Shown here piece by piece: positions 37,039 to 45,328 of a stretch of DNA of 64,000 nt. Both the position numbers and the translations under genes were made by a program. Source of the DNA: Kosakonia sacchari. Lineage in GTDB: Bacteria > Pseudomonadota > Gammaproteobacteria > Enterobacterales > Enterobacteriaceae. The notes below the pieces were generated by a model. The model was not told the origin of the DNA. It was given only the letters and a program-made list of their open reading frames with translations, and did no database searches. Position 1 is the first letter of the stretch, and each line of letters begins with the position of its first letter. The stretch covers positions 665,955 to 729,954 of the forward strand of contig FOAY01000001.1 in the NCBI GenBank assembly GCA_900109485.1. Direction: 5' to 3'.

Positions 37039-37632
37039 TTATGCTGGCTGAGTGGGCCACGTGATGTTGGGCGCGCTGGAGAGGTCAATGGCGTTGATGG
37101 TATCGATATAATCCAGAACCTGATCGAGCCGGTTTTTTTCCTCGTCATTCAGCGTTCTGCCCGCCTGCAACTTAAGCTGGATAACGCTGATGGATGACAT
37201 TGCCGTATCGATATGTTGTTGACGAAGCGCCTGCGCATCATTAACCGCAGCTGCGTGTTGCGCTTCGACGTTCGTAATCCAGGCACTTCCATTCCAGCTG
37301 TCATAGGGCGTTGCGGGCGCGGTGGCAACAAATCCGTCTTTAAGCGGGCCGATATAATCCACCGTTGAGGCGCTAAGATCGGCCGTGGAATAGGCGGTTT
37401 CCCCGCGATGATCTTCTTTCTGCTCCCACGCGCTTCCCGTAAAGACAACCACATACCCCTCAGCAACGGCACCGGGAGCAACGTCTGTTGAACCGGCGGG
37501 AAGACCGACGCCGATCGCTAAAAACTCTTCGCTGGAGCCGGTAAATTCGCCGGTTTGCGCAGAAAAGCCGTAAACAGTGATATTTCCAGCTGTGGTGGCG
37601 ATTTTTGCTTTATCCAATACTGCTGATGTCAT
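37039..37632 (-). CDS. Tail fibre assembly chaperone, second copy
   Basis: 197 residues, tail fibre assembly (P2 G / lambda Tfa) family. C-terminal part has ATPYDSWNGSAWITN, then a helix and SAPNITWPTQP, the family hallmark. It overlaps the end of its fibre gene (TAATG). Paralogous to the protein at 38942-39538 but only the C-terminal half is closely similar, so each probably serves its own fibre. Confidence 0.9.
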   Translation of the reverse strand: MTSAVLDKAKIATTAGNITVYGFSAQTGEFTGSSEEFLAIGVGLPAGSTDVAPGAVAEGYVVVFTGSAWEQKEDHRGETAYSTADLSASTVDYIGPLKDGFVATAPATPYDSWNGSAWITNVEAQHAAAVNDAQALRQQHIDTAMSSISVIQLKLQAGRTLNDEEKNRLDQVLDYIDTINAIDLSSAPNITWPTQPA

Positions 37633-38753
37633 TATGCAGCCCTCACAATGTAGTTAAAGGCGATGTTGCGTGGCCTGTTTTCTGCTGCGGTAGGGACAGA
37701 AAGTGATGCACTAAACGCCACGCCATACCCACCAGCTTGCTGGGCAACAGAACCGCCGCCATGCGTAAATCCACTTGATCCATATAAAGCCCCTTTAGCA
37801 TCCTGCTCGTACCCGTAGGGGGCAACCATAGGCATACTGCCGGTAATATTGCGTATAGCATCGCTCTGTGCGCTGAGTAAGGTTCTGCTTGCATCAACCC
37901 CGCGTCCATCATCCCAGCCACGAATAAATTCCCCCCGTAAATCAGGTAATACAAGGTTTGGATAAGCCACAGCCAGCTTCGGGTATTGCGCTGCGGTGAA
38001 CGCCGCGCCGTTACATTTCAGCCAACCTGTCGGCGGTGTCGCCGATGACCAGGGAATGGGCACGCCAACCGGCAACGCCGAACCGTCACCCAGGTTTAAC
38101 GCTGATATTGCCGTTTTAACAAATTCGGTGGTGGCCAGTTGCGTATCATTTGCCGTTTGTCCCGGGGTGGGGGCTTTTGGTGTTCCGGTCAATGTGGGAC
38201 TGGCAATCGGCGCATACTGAGTATGCGGATTGCTGGCTGCAATATGCTGGCTCAGCAGATTATCGGCCCAGGCTTTTACCTCGATAACCTTGTCATCAAC
38301 ATACTTGCGCGTCGCCAGCACCACTGACGGATCAATTTTTAGCGTGACGGCTGCGGTAGAGGAAACAATCAGCGCCATTCGAATCGTCTGCGTGCGCCCG
38401 CTACCTTCACCTAACAGCGGTTTGTAGGTTTCCGGGCAGTTGGCGACGGCAACCAGTACGCCATCGTCATCAAAGAGACCCAGCTCGCGGATCCAGTATC
38501 CCCCTTCGTTTTCCGGGATCACCTGCTCGGCGATAATTTGATTGGCATCCTCTGCATCGACAGTCAGTGTGTTTACTGCGCCGATGCGTTTTTGGTTAAC
38601 CAGCCGGGTTTGTGCCGGGTCGGGCGTGGGCAGGCTGCCGTTGCCATCGCCAACGGCCATTTGCGTAATATGGATTTGGGTGCCCAGCGCGGTGGCGTTC
38701 GCCAGCTTCGCCGCGCCCTGATTGGTCAGGATGGCAAAATATTTTACAGTCAT
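37632..38753 (-). CDS. Tail fibre, second copy (gpH family)
   Basis: 373 residues, much shorter than P2 H (~670). The N-terminal ~150 residues are the P2-type baseplate attachment domain (FAILTNQGAAKLANATALG, EGGYWIRELGLFDDDGVLVAVANC). A collar-type repeat follows (GVPIPWSSATPPTGWLKCNG, LPDLRGEFIRGWDDGRG), and the tip (about 295-373) ends RPRNIAFNYIVRA. It would determine target range. It has its own Ogr-type box and terminator, forming an independent cassette with the next gene. Confidence 0.92.
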   Translation of the reverse strand: MTVKYFAILTNQGAAKLANATALGTQIHITQMAVGDGNGSLPTPDPAQTRLVNQKRIGAVNTLTVDAEDANQIIAEQVIPENEGGYWIRELGLFDDDGVLVAVANCPETYKPLLGEGSGRTQTIRMALIVSSTAAVTLKIDPSVVLATRKYVDDKVIEVKAWADNLLSQHIAASNPHTQYAPIASPTLTGTPKAPTPGQTANDTQLATTEFVKTAISALNLGDGSALPVGVPIPWSSATPPTGWLKCNGAAFTAAQYPKLAVAYPNLVLPDLRGEFIRGWDDGRGVDASRTLLSAQSDAIRNITGSMPMVAPYGYEQDAKGALYGSSGFTHGGGSVAQQAGGYGVAFSASLSVPTAAENRPRNIAFNYIVRAA

Positions 38754-38829
38754 GCGTTCACTCTCAGGTTATCGATTGAGTAAACGGTATTGTCCGGGGC
38801 ACATCGGGGCGGGGCCTATCAGTTAGGGT

Positions 38830-38848
38830 TGGTTGCCGGGCGATACAA
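38830..38848 (-). promoter_or_regulatory. Ogr-type activator box of second fibre cassette
   Basis: TTGTATCGCCCGGCAACCA on the - strand (TTGT-N12-CCA); ATACCG follows 39 bases after the box as the likely -10. Confidence 0.6.
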
Positions 38849-38914
38849 CCCTAATGGTCTGCTGGAGGTTGGCCGGGGGGGAATGGTAAGTCGGGTAAAC
38901 GCAGCGTTACCCGA

Positions 38915-38937
38915 CAAAAAACGGGCCGCGGCCCGTT
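38915..38937 (-). terminator. Terminator after first fibre cassette
   Basis: ACGGGCCGCGGCCCGT followed by TTTTTT on the - strand, directly after the assembly gene stop. Confidence 0.9.
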
Positions 38938-38941
38938 GGTC

Positions 38942-39538
38942 TTATTGCGGCTGTTCAGGCCAGCTGATATCCGGTGCGCTTGCGGTATCGACAGCCTGCA
39001 CGCGCTTGATGTACTCCAGCCATTTCACCAGGCTGGCTTTGTCGTCGTCGCTAATAATGCCGAGTTGCAGTTCGGTCTGCCACACGCTGATACTCTCTTT
39101 CGCGGTCTTCAGCCGCTGCGTTTTGTTCTGTTCAGCGTCCGCTATCAGCGCGGTTTTTTGTGCACTTTCATCGGTGACCCACGCGCTACCATTCCAGACG
39201 TCATAAGGCGTAGCCGGAGCAAGCGTGGTGACATTCGCCGGGTAATCGCCCAGTTCGGTTATCTGTTTTTGTTCGCCGCTGGCGGTGTCATATACCGTTT
39301 CACCACGTGAGTCGTGAATATATTCCCACGCCTGCCCGGCAGCGTTGCGGAATACGGCAAACCCCGTTTTCGCCGAAAGCGGCGCATCAAGCGCTGCGTT
39401 CGCCGGGATACCGACACCCACCGCGAGATACTCAACGGATGTGGAGAGGTATTCGCGGCTGGTCGCGTCATAGTTGTAAACGGTCACTTCCCCGGCGCTG
39501 GTGGCTAAGCGGTTTTCATCCAGAATTGCGGTCAACAT
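38942..39538 (-). CDS. G: Tail fibre assembly chaperone, first copy (gpG family)
   Basis: 198 residues, Tfa/gpG family: AYDENRLA-type start here ILDENRLATSAGEVTVYNYD, ATPYDVWNGSAWVTDES and the C-terminal WPEQP. It overlaps the fibre stop. Needed for trimerisation of the partner fibre. Confidence 0.9.
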   Translation of the reverse strand: MLTAILDENRLATSAGEVTVYNYDATSREYLSTSVEYLAVGVGIPANAALDAPLSAKTGFAVFRNAAGQAWEYIHDSRGETVYDTASGEQKQITELGDYPANVTTLAPATPYDVWNGSAWVTDESAQKTALIADAEQNKTQRLKTAKESISVWQTELQLGIISDDDKASLVKWLEYIKRVQAVDTASAPDISWPEQPQ

Positions 39539-40596
39539 TATTGAGCCCTCACGATGTAGTTAAATGCAATGTTATGGGGACGGGTTTCCGCGCCACCGGT
39601 GTTTTCCATGTAGATATAGGTATGGCAGCGGTTACCTGTTTGCCCGGTGAGATCCACTTTTTCACTGTTTTCATCGGTAAAGGCGATAATTTTCCCGGTG
39701 GGCGTGCCGTATTCATTAATAAATCGGTGGTTATGCGATCTCAACTCATCAGACTGCGCTGAAAGCAGCGCTCGCCCGGCGTCCAGCCCGCGCCCATCAT
39801 CCAAACCGCGAATAAACTCACCGCGCAGATCCGGCAGAACACCGGCCGGGTAGGCGGCTGCCAGGCGTGGAAACTGGGTTTTATCAAAGGACGCGCCGTT
39901 GCATTTAAACCAGCCGCCAGGCGGGGTTGCTTGCGGCCAGGCGACAGGTGAACCCACCGGCAAAATGCCGTCGTAGTCAGCAATAACATCGCGCACATAT
40001 TTGGTATTGGCGATCTGCTGTCCGTAGTTGCCGATATGCGTATCCGGCACCGTCGGCGTGCCGATAAACACCGGGCTGGCCAGCGGTGCGTACTGCGCAT
40101 GCGGGTTAGCGGCTTTAACATGATTGTTCATCAGGTCGTCGGCATACTGCCGCGTCGCCAGTACCACCGACGGGTCGATTTTCAACGTGACGGCAGCCGT
40201 TGATGAGACGGTGAGCACCATGCGGATGGTCTGCGTGCGTCCGCTCCCTTCCTGCATTTGCGGTTTGTACGTTTCCGGGCAGTTGGCGACGGCAATCAGT
40301 ACACCCTCGTCATCATAGAGGCCAATTTCACGGATCCAGAAACCGCCTTCCGTCTCCGGAATAACCTGCTCGGCAATAATCTGGCTGCTGTTATTAGGAT
40401 CGACCGACAGTCGGTTCAGCGGCGCAATACGCTGCTGGTTAATCAGTTTTGTTTGCGCCGGGTCTGGCATCGGTAGTACGCCGTTGGCATCGCCAACCGC
40501 CATCCGCGTGAGATTAAGTTTTGTGCCGAGCGACGCGGCGTTTGCCAGCCTCGCAGCGCCCTGATTGGTCAGAATGGCAAAATATTTGGCAGTCAT
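39538..40596 (-). CDS. H: Tail fibre, first copy (gpH family)
   Basis: 352 residues. N-terminal attachment domain nearly identical to that of the second fibre (FAILTNQGAARLANAASLG; EGGFWIREIGLYDDEG), then a shorter collar region and a divergent tip (about residues 275-340, ENSEKVDLTGQTGNRCHTYI) before the common RPHNIAFNYIVRA ending. Conserved anchor with variable tip implies two receptor specificities in one locus. Own Ogr-type box upstream. Confidence 0.93.
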   Translation of the reverse strand: MTAKYFAILTNQGAARLANAASLGTKLNLTRMAVGDANGVLPMPDPAQTKLINQQRIAPLNRLSVDPNNSSQIIAEQVIPETEGGFWIREIGLYDDEGVLIAVANCPETYKPQMQEGSGRTQTIRMVLTVSSTAAVTLKIDPSVVLATRQYADDLMNNHVKAANPHAQYAPLASPVFIGTPTVPDTHIGNYGQQIANTKYVRDVIADYDGILPVGSPVAWPQATPPGGWFKCNGASFDKTQFPRLAAAYPAGVLPDLRGEFIRGLDDGRGLDAGRALLSAQSDELRSHNHRFINEYGTPTGKIIAFTDENSEKVDLTGQTGNRCHTYIYMENTGGAETRPHNIAFNYIVRAQ

Positions 40597-40680
40597 GCGT
40601 TAACTCTCAGGTTGTTTGGTGAAGAATGAACGGTGACGCTATTTTCTGTTCAGCCACAGGCGAACACCATTGAGCGGAGT

Positions 40681-40699
40681 TGGGCGCTTGCTGGCACAA
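40681..40699 (-). promoter_or_regulatory. Ogr-type activator box of first fibre cassette
   Basis: TTGTGCCAGCAAGCGCCCA on the - strand (TTGT-N12-CCA); ATAGCG lies exactly 38 bases after the box. Confidence 0.62.
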
Positions 40700-40710
40700 C
40701 GAGTGCGATG

Positions 40711-40733
40711 AAAAAAACGGGCCGCAGCCCGTT
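40711..40733 (-). terminator. Terminator after gene I
   Basis: ACGGGCTGCGGCCCGT followed by seven Ts on the - strand. Ends the V-W-J-I unit so that fibres are transcribed separately. Confidence 0.9.
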
Positions 40734-40749
40734 TCAGCAGTATGGCGGG

Positions 40750-41358
40750 TTATGAGATATAAACATCATCGATAAGATGGATGGCAGAAGCGGGGTAATA
40801 CTCGCCACCGACCACAATCTCTTCCGGCATGTAAGGATAAACCGTCAGCTCTTCGCCGAGGTAACAACCGGCGCCAACATAAAACTCGCCGCTGGTGCTC
40901 AGGCTAATGTTCAGTTCCGACAGATGGCGGCTCGCTGGTTTGGCATCGTTGATCAGCCGCTCCAGCTCCTGGTACATCTGCTCGGTAATGCCATTCTCCT
41001 GCACGCCAATCACCAGCCGGAACGTGCCGGGTTCGGCGTTCTCCTGCCACCATTCACGTAGCTCAATCAGGTAGCCGAGCGGTTCAACCACGCGCCGTAA
41101 TGAGCTAATGGTTCCCTTGTGTTGATGAACAAAAAAAGCGGAGGCGATAATTTTACGTTTGGTGGCTTCAGGCCAACTGTAATCCCAGCGATCGACGGAG
41201 AGCGCCCACGCCAGGTAAGGCAGCAGCTCTGCCGGGCAGGTTTGTGGATCCCATAATGTGCGCAGCGGCACCGGTACGCGTTCGATTTGTGCCGCTGCCT
41301 CTGCCGTTGCCACCTCCAGAACCGAGGAGCCAACGGGCAACAGGCGGTCATCACTCAT
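40750..41358 (-). CDS. I: Baseplate wedge protein gpI
   Basis: 202 residues; PAELLPYLAWALSVDRWD and EWWQENAEPGTF are P2 I motifs. Part of the baseplate periphery that anchors fibres. Overlaps the J stop by eight bases. Confidence 0.95.
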   Translation of the reverse strand: MSDDRLLPVGSSVLEVATAEAAAQIERVPVPLRTLWDPQTCPAELLPYLAWALSVDRWDYSWPEATKRKIIASAFFVHQHKGTISSLRRVVEPLGYLIELREWWQENAEPGTFRLVIGVQENGITEQMYQELERLINDAKPASRHLSELNISLSTSGEFYVGAGCYLGEELTVYPYMPEEIVVGGEYYPASAIHLIDDVYIS

Positions 41359-42259
41359 CGGTGCCTCCTGTATTAATGCTCCAGGCGGTGCAGTACGAAG
41401 CCTGGTTTTTCTCCAGCACCAGATCGCTTTGCGGCGCGTTCATCTCCACGCGTTGTACACCTTCAACGTGCAGCGCAGCGTAAATGGCCGACTGGCGGAT
41501 ATCGCGGCCCAGTCGGCGCTGTGCGGAGATATAGGTCTTGAGTTGCTGTTCGGCGGCCTGACGGATCGGTTCCGATTCCGGCCCCGGGTAAAAATAGAGC
41601 GTGGCGTCAATCTGGTACGGCACAATTTCCGCGCTTTGTACCGTTACGCGGTCGCCAACCGGGCGGACATCTTCTGCGTTCAGCGCGTTTTCAACGATGG
41701 CGACCAGTTCGTCGCTGGCACTGCCGTCGCCTTCGCGTGAGAGCACAGAAATGGTGATATACGCCGGGTTCGGGCTGATCACCGAGATATCGGCAACCCG
41801 GCCATCGGCGCTGCGGCCGTGATATTCATAAGCGCCTTCCGGCCCGGCCACGCTTAAGCCTTCAAAGGCCTGCTGCGCTCGTAGTCGCAGGTCTTTATCA
41901 GACTCCATCACCGCAGCCGTCGGTGGGATGGTGCTGTCATCGGCAGGGGTGATCACCAGCCGCGCGGTATTGCTGTTAGCGGCAATCACATCAAGATCGT
42001 TACCGGCGGCATACGCCAGCATCACCGCGCGGGCGGCTTCATTAACGCGCTGGCGCCACAGCACTTCGCGGTAAGCGTTCTCTTCAAGAAACTTGGTCAG
42101 CGGCTCGGATTCCAGCGCCAGCGTACGGGCGATGGCCTCCTGCTCGTCGGCAGGAAACAGGGAAATGAGCGTCGCCTTGCGTTCGGCAAGAAGACCCTCG
42201 TAATCAAGTTCCTCAACCACATTGGGCGCGGGCAACTGGCTCAGATCGATAATCGGCAT
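41351..42259 (-). CDS. J: Baseplate wedge protein gpJ
   Basis: 302 residues (P2 J 302). IDLSQLPAPNVVEELDYE start, FLEENAYREVLWRQRVNEAA and GRSADGRVADISVISP are typical. Baseplate wedge of contractile tails, counterpart of T4 gp6. Four bases after W. Confidence 0.96.
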   Translation of the reverse strand: MPIIDLSQLPAPNVVEELDYEGLLAERKATLISLFPADEQEAIARTLALESEPLTKFLEENAYREVLWRQRVNEAARAVMLAYAAGNDLDVIAANSNTARLVITPADDSTIPPTAAVMESDKDLRLRAQQAFEGLSVAGPEGAYEYHGRSADGRVADISVISPNPAYITISVLSREGDGSASDELVAIVENALNAEDVRPVGDRVTVQSAEIVPYQIDATLYFYPGPESEPIRQAAEQQLKTYISAQRRLGRDIRQSAIYAALHVEGVQRVEMNAPQSDLVLEKNQASYCTAWSINTGGTDE

Positions 42260-42263
42260 GGTT

Positions 42264-42611
42264 TTAACTCACTGGAAGGGTTAACGAAAGGGATTCGCCG
42301 GTGCTGGCGAGCTGGCCGGTCAGATTGACAATCATCTTGCCGTCGAACTGCCGTTCGGTTGTCACTGCGCTCAGCGTGATGCGCGGTTCCCATTTCAGCA
42401 GCGCCATATAGCAGGCGGCCTGAATTTGCAGCGCCAGCGCCGGGGTTTGCGGCTGGTCGATCATCTCAAACAGCAGTGAACCGTAATCGCGGCGCATGAC
42501 CCGTGAGCCAACAGGCGTGCGCAGAATATCGCTGATGCTCTGGCGGATATGTTCGGTGTCAGTCAGGCGCTGGCCGGTGGTGCGGTCAAAACCGCTGTAT
42601 TGCACTGTCAT
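42264..42611 (-). CDS. W: Baseplate protein gpW (T4 gp25-like)
   Basis: 115 residues with the gp25/lysozyme-like fold signature HIRQSISDILRTPVGSRVM and RRDYGSLLFEMIDQP. Connects baseplate and sheath and is one of the most conserved parts of contractile injection systems. Overlaps V by four bases. Confidence 0.96.
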   Translation of the reverse strand: MTVQYSGFDRTTGQRLTDTEHIRQSISDILRTPVGSRVMRRDYGSLLFEMIDQPQTPALALQIQAACYMALLKWEPRITLSAVTTERQFDGKMIVNLTGQLASTGESLSLTLPVS

Positions 42612-43243
42612 AGAGGCGCTCCTGTGGTACCGCCGCTGTCGCCGGGGTGTTGATGGGTATGCAGTACTTTGCCGTTAGAGGACAACGAACCGCCGCTGTG
42701 CGAGATATTGCCGCTCATCGTGCCGCCTTTTTGCACCTCCAGCGTGCTGGTGATGAGCTTGTTGGTACAGACCACTTCCGGGGTATCAAGGGTGATGCGG
42801 GTGGAGGCGACAACCTTCACTTCCGGCACACTGACGGTTACGGATTGGGAGGCGGTGATATCGGCGGTTTTAATGCCGCTGACTTTCAACGCGCTGTTTT
42901 GCGGTTCGTATTCGAACACCGCGCCATCGGGGAAGGCGACATGCCAGGCGTCCGCCGAAGCAGAAGGCGCCGGGTTGTCGTCAGAAAAAATGCCCGGTAG
43001 CACAAAGGCAGTGTCGAGCTCGCCGCCGACCGCCAGCAGTAAAACCTGCTCGCCGACCGAGGGCGCCCACCACGTACGTGAATGTCCGGCGCGGTGGGTT
43101 AACCACTGCAACCACTGAGTGACGATGCCGCCTGTCTGCACTCGACAACGCCCGGAAGTCAGGTCGATGTCGACGATAATCCCGGTACGGATCATATTAC
43201 GCAGCGCGCGGGCCATTTCCTGGAGCGAGAGTTGTGTGTTCAT
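42608..43243 (-). CDS. V: Baseplate spike protein gpV
   Basis: 211 residues from the ATG giving MNTQLSLQEMARALRNMIR; the frame extends 26 codons upstream without conservation. N-terminal OB fold (GIVTQWLQWLTHRAG, PSVGEQVLLL) and a C-terminal beta-helix ending KVLHTHQHPGDSGGTTGAPL, the metal-binding HxH apex of P2 V that pierces the membrane. First gene of the V-W-J-I unit with an Ogr-type box upstream. Confidence 0.96.
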   Translation of the reverse strand: MNTQLSLQEMARALRNMIRTGIIVDIDLTSGRCRVQTGGIVTQWLQWLTHRAGHSRTWWAPSVGEQVLLLAVGGELDTAFVLPGIFSDDNPAPSASADAWHVAFPDGAVFEYEPQNSALKVSGIKTADITASQSVTVSVPEVKVVASTRITLDTPEVVCTNKLITSTLEVQKGGTMSGNISHSGGSLSSNGKVLHTHQHPGDSGGTTGAPL

Positions 43244-43290
43244 AGCGGAAATGATGCTATGCGGCCCCGGCTTTGAAAAACGGACAAGGC

Positions 43291-43309
43291 TGTCCGGCTT
43301 TTGGCACAA
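43291..43309 (-). promoter_or_regulatory. Ogr-type activator box upstream of V
   Basis: TTGTGCCAAAAGCCGGACA on the - strand: TGT-N12-ACA, the classical P2 Ogr half-site pair. ATAGCA follows 30 bases later. Confidence 0.65.
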
Positions 43310-43330
43310 CGCGGGGCGCATTTGCGGGCG

Positions 43331-43798
43331 TTACGAAGCCCAGCGGCTCACCAGTTCGCCGTTGATATAAAGCTCAACCGGGCGGGTAACCAGCGCTGGC
43401 GGCAGCGGCTCCGGCAGCGTCTCAGCGTGCAGCGCGCCATCGACTTCCGTCACTTTGGTGCGCTCGGTCAGTTGCAGGATGATCAGCAGATCCTGCGTAC
43501 CGTCGCTGTTGGTCGTCAGCGACCAGCTAAAGCAGCCGCGCTGGCCCGCGTCGACGGTGAGAATGTCCGGCTGGTTGTCGCGCAGCCAGGCCATGATCGG
43601 CACAAAAATCGTATCGATATCGCCGGAAAAAGCGCTGACGGCGACGTTGAGGTTGAACTGTTTTTCAAACGACAGCGAAGGGGCGAACGTGGCGGTATTG
43701 CTGCCTTTGTCCACCCACAGCCGCAGCGTATCGGGGTTGTCGTGCAGCGCCGGGACAGCATCAGTCAGGGCTTTGCGCAGCGTGTCGGGTTTTAGCAT
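43331..43798 (-). CDS. R: Tail completion protein gpR
   Basis: 155 residues, P2 R length; LRKALTDAVPALHDNPDTLRLWVD and VAVSAFSGDIDTIFVPIMAW are family motifs. In P2, R and S terminate the tail for head joining. R is kept here but S, normally next, is missing: the following gene is V. Confidence 0.94.
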   Translation of the reverse strand: MLKPDTLRKALTDAVPALHDNPDTLRLWVDKGSNTATFAPSLSFEKQFNLNVAVSAFSGDIDTIFVPIMAWLRDNQPDILTVDAGQRGCFSWSLTTNSDGTQDLLIILQLTERTKVTEVDGALHAETLPEPLPPALVTRPVELYINGELVSRWAS

Positions 43799-44051
43799 TT
43801 ATCTCATCCTGGCAGTGTTTAACGGTTTCAACTTGCAGCGCGCAACTCTCCAGCGCGCGCTCAAGCTGACGGATATCGGCGCTTAAATCGCCGTTAGTTT
43901 GCGGATCGCTGCCCGGCATCGGACACAGGCTGACCTGCGGGCAACGGTTGTAAACAGTGACCGGCAGAGGGGCAGGCGGGGCGCTGGTGCACCCGGCGCA
44001 CAGCATCAGGCAACTGAGTGTTATACCAGCGGCGAAAGGCGTCATTTTCAT
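43761..44051 (-). CDS. lysC: o-spanin (LysC, Rz1-like lipoprotein)
   Basis: 96 residues from ATG with AAGG seven bases upstream. Signal peptide with lipobox LMLCAGC (Cys about 19), then the Pro-rich TSAPPAPLPV typical of Rz1. It starts inside lysB in another frame, as in P2. Together they fuse inner and outer membranes in the last step of lysis. Confidence 0.88.
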   Translation of the reverse strand: MKMTPFAAGITLSCLMLCAGCTSAPPAPLPVTVYNRCPQVSLCPMPGSDPQTNGDLSADIRQLERALESCALQVETVKHCQDEINAKTRHAAQSPD

Positions 44052-44319
44052 GGAGTAACCTTGTGATGGTTTGTTCGCGGCGCACGGCCTGTTCGCTGGC
44101 GGCATTGAGCTGCTGACGCAGCGCCACCTGCGCCTGCTCGTTGTTGGCCGCCAGCGCATCAGCGGCGTCGCGCTGCGCTTTCAGTTGCGCGATGGTGTTG
44201 CTTTGCTCGTACGTAAGCCGGGTGGATTGCGAAAGCGCGCTGCGCAGCGCGTGGTTTTGCTGTACCAGCCATATTACGCCCAGCACGGCGAGCAGCAGGG
44301 CAATCAGCCGGGCGGTCAT
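43894..44319 (-). CDS. lysB: i-spanin (LysB, Rz-like)
   Basis: 141 residues from ATG preceded by GGGGGTGA. One N-terminal membrane anchor (ARLIALLLAVLGVIWLV) and a periplasmic coiled coil rich in Gln/Ala, ending NDAFRRWYNTQLPDAVRRVHQ as in Rz proteins. Overlaps lysC, which is embedded in it. Confidence 0.88.
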   Translation of the reverse strand: MTARLIALLLAVLGVIWLVQQNHALRSALSQSTRLTYEQSNTIAQLKAQRDAADALAANNEQAQVALRQQLNAASEQAVRREQTITRLLHENDAFRRWYNTQLPDAVRRVHQRPACPSAGHCLQPLPAGQPVSDAGQRSAN

Positions 44320-44825
44320 TTCACCCCCTTCAGGCACCAGGCGCGCTCGCGTTCGCGGCGGTTTTCCAGCCCGCGATTGCGATCGCCGTTGATAAACACC
44401 CAGCGCGGCAGCTGATCGCAGGCCTGTTGCCACTGTTTGTGGTTGATAAACCACACCAGCGTCGAACGGCAGGCGGCAGCGGCACCAACGTTAAAAGCGA
44501 AACTGACTACCGCGTCATAGACCTGTGATGGCATGGCGACCGGCGCGCAGGCTGCCAGCCGTCGCTCAACGTGCAGTACATCGGCGACCAGATTCACCGC
44601 CGCCTCTTTTTCGCTGATATCCCGCGTTGGCGCAACGCCAGCGGTGTGGCCAATGCCGGATGTCCAGACGCCAGCGCTGCACTGGTACGGGCGCAGACGA
44701 CAGCCTTCCAGATCGGCAATCAGCGCCAGCCCCTGCTGTGAGGTATGCAGTAAATGGAAATCCGGCACCAGCACCGCCAGTGCCAGCACCGCCGCGGCAC
44801 TACAACGTTTAACGGGTAAGCCCAT
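44316..44825 (-). CDS. Endolysin (GH24 lysozyme with signal-anchor N-terminus)
   Basis: 169 residues. N-terminal hydrophobic stretch (AAAVLALAVLV) of weak polarity suggests a SAR anchor. Muramidase motif: LIADLEGCRLRPYQCSAGVW then TSGIGHT (catalytic Glu in DLEG, Thr in GHT), with CEKR/ERRREW-like ending (RRERERAWCLKG). Degrades peptidoglycan during particle release. RBS GGAGGTGAT. Confidence 0.92.
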   Translation of the reverse strand: MGLPVKRCSAAAVLALAVLVPDFHLLHTSQQGLALIADLEGCRLRPYQCSAGVWTSGIGHTAGVAPTRDISEKEAAVNLVADVLHVERRLAACAPVAMPSQVYDAVVSFAFNVGAAAACRSTLVWFINHKQWQQACDQLPRWVFINGDRNRGLENRRERERAWCLKGVK

Positions 44826-45030
44826 TCATCACCTCCTGGCTCACGGCGCAGGATTTCAGGAACAGATAGCTTTTGCGGCGGTAATACCAGTTCACGGCGA
44901 CGGTGACGGCAACGCCCAGCGCGCCGAACCAGGCGGCGAAATCCTGCGGCGTCATCGCGCCGAAAAAGGTCAGCGCGACGCTTATCCAGTAGGCCAGCGA
45001 CGAGGTGACTTTTTCGATAGTCAGGCCCAT
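44809..45030 (-). CDS. Holin (class II, two transmembrane segments)
   Basis: 73 residues. Two membrane helices (about residues 12-28 and 33-50), short charged linker and a basic YYRRKSY tail, as in P2-like/HP1 holins. Overlaps X at its start and the endolysin at its end. Triggers lysis by releasing or activating the endolysin. Confidence 0.88.
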   Translation of the reverse strand: MGLTIEKVTSSLAYWISVALTFFGAMTPQDFAAWFGALGVAVTVAVNWYYRRKSYLFLKSCAVSQEVMNGLTR

Positions 45031-45224
45031 AGATTCACCGTTTCTGTCTGCGTCGGCGCCTGCACTTCCGGCAGGTTTACCGGGGTACCGTAAGGCAAAA
45101 TCACGCCCAGATCGGCAAGGCCGGGATTGGCCGCCAGCACCGTTTCAACCACACCCTGGGTGTAGCCGTAATAGCGCAGGCAAAGGAGATCGAGCGTGTC
45201 GCCCTGTTGTGTGATTACATTCAT
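45021..45224 (-). CDS. X: Tail protein gpX
   Basis: 67 residues, a LysM-like small tail protein: QGDTLDLLCLRYYGYTQGVVETVLAANPG (shown in part) and YGTPVNLPE are the P2 X signature. In P2 gene X follows the head gene L; here nothing encodes a head protein upstream, and X is first in the late unit X-holin-lysozyme-lysBC-R. Confidence 0.95.
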   Translation of the reverse strand: MNVITQQGDTLDLLCLRYYGYTQGVVETVLAANPGLADLGVILPYGTPVNLPEVQAPTQTETVNLWA

Positions 45225-45309
45225 CGTTTTCGCGTCTCTTACCGTCGGGAAGGATTTTTCCCACCGTTAAGTCTCCAGACCGGAGCAGGCGGACGCTATC
45301 TGTCGCCGC

Positions 45310-45328
45310 TGGCTGCACGCTGGCACAA
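45310..45328 (-). promoter_or_regulatory. Ogr-type activator box upstream of X
   Basis: TTGTGCCAGCGTGCAGCCA on the - strand (TTGT-N12-CCA). CTTAAC lies 38 bases after it; the bases before that (TCTGGAGA) match those at the FI promoter (CCTGGAGA). Confidence 0.55.

Noticed and set aside
37039..40596. Possible invertible fibre region (as in Mu G or Xenorhabdus xnp loci)
   Set aside because: Both cassettes face the same way, no recombinase gene is adjacent, and I see no inverted repeats in the fibre genes.
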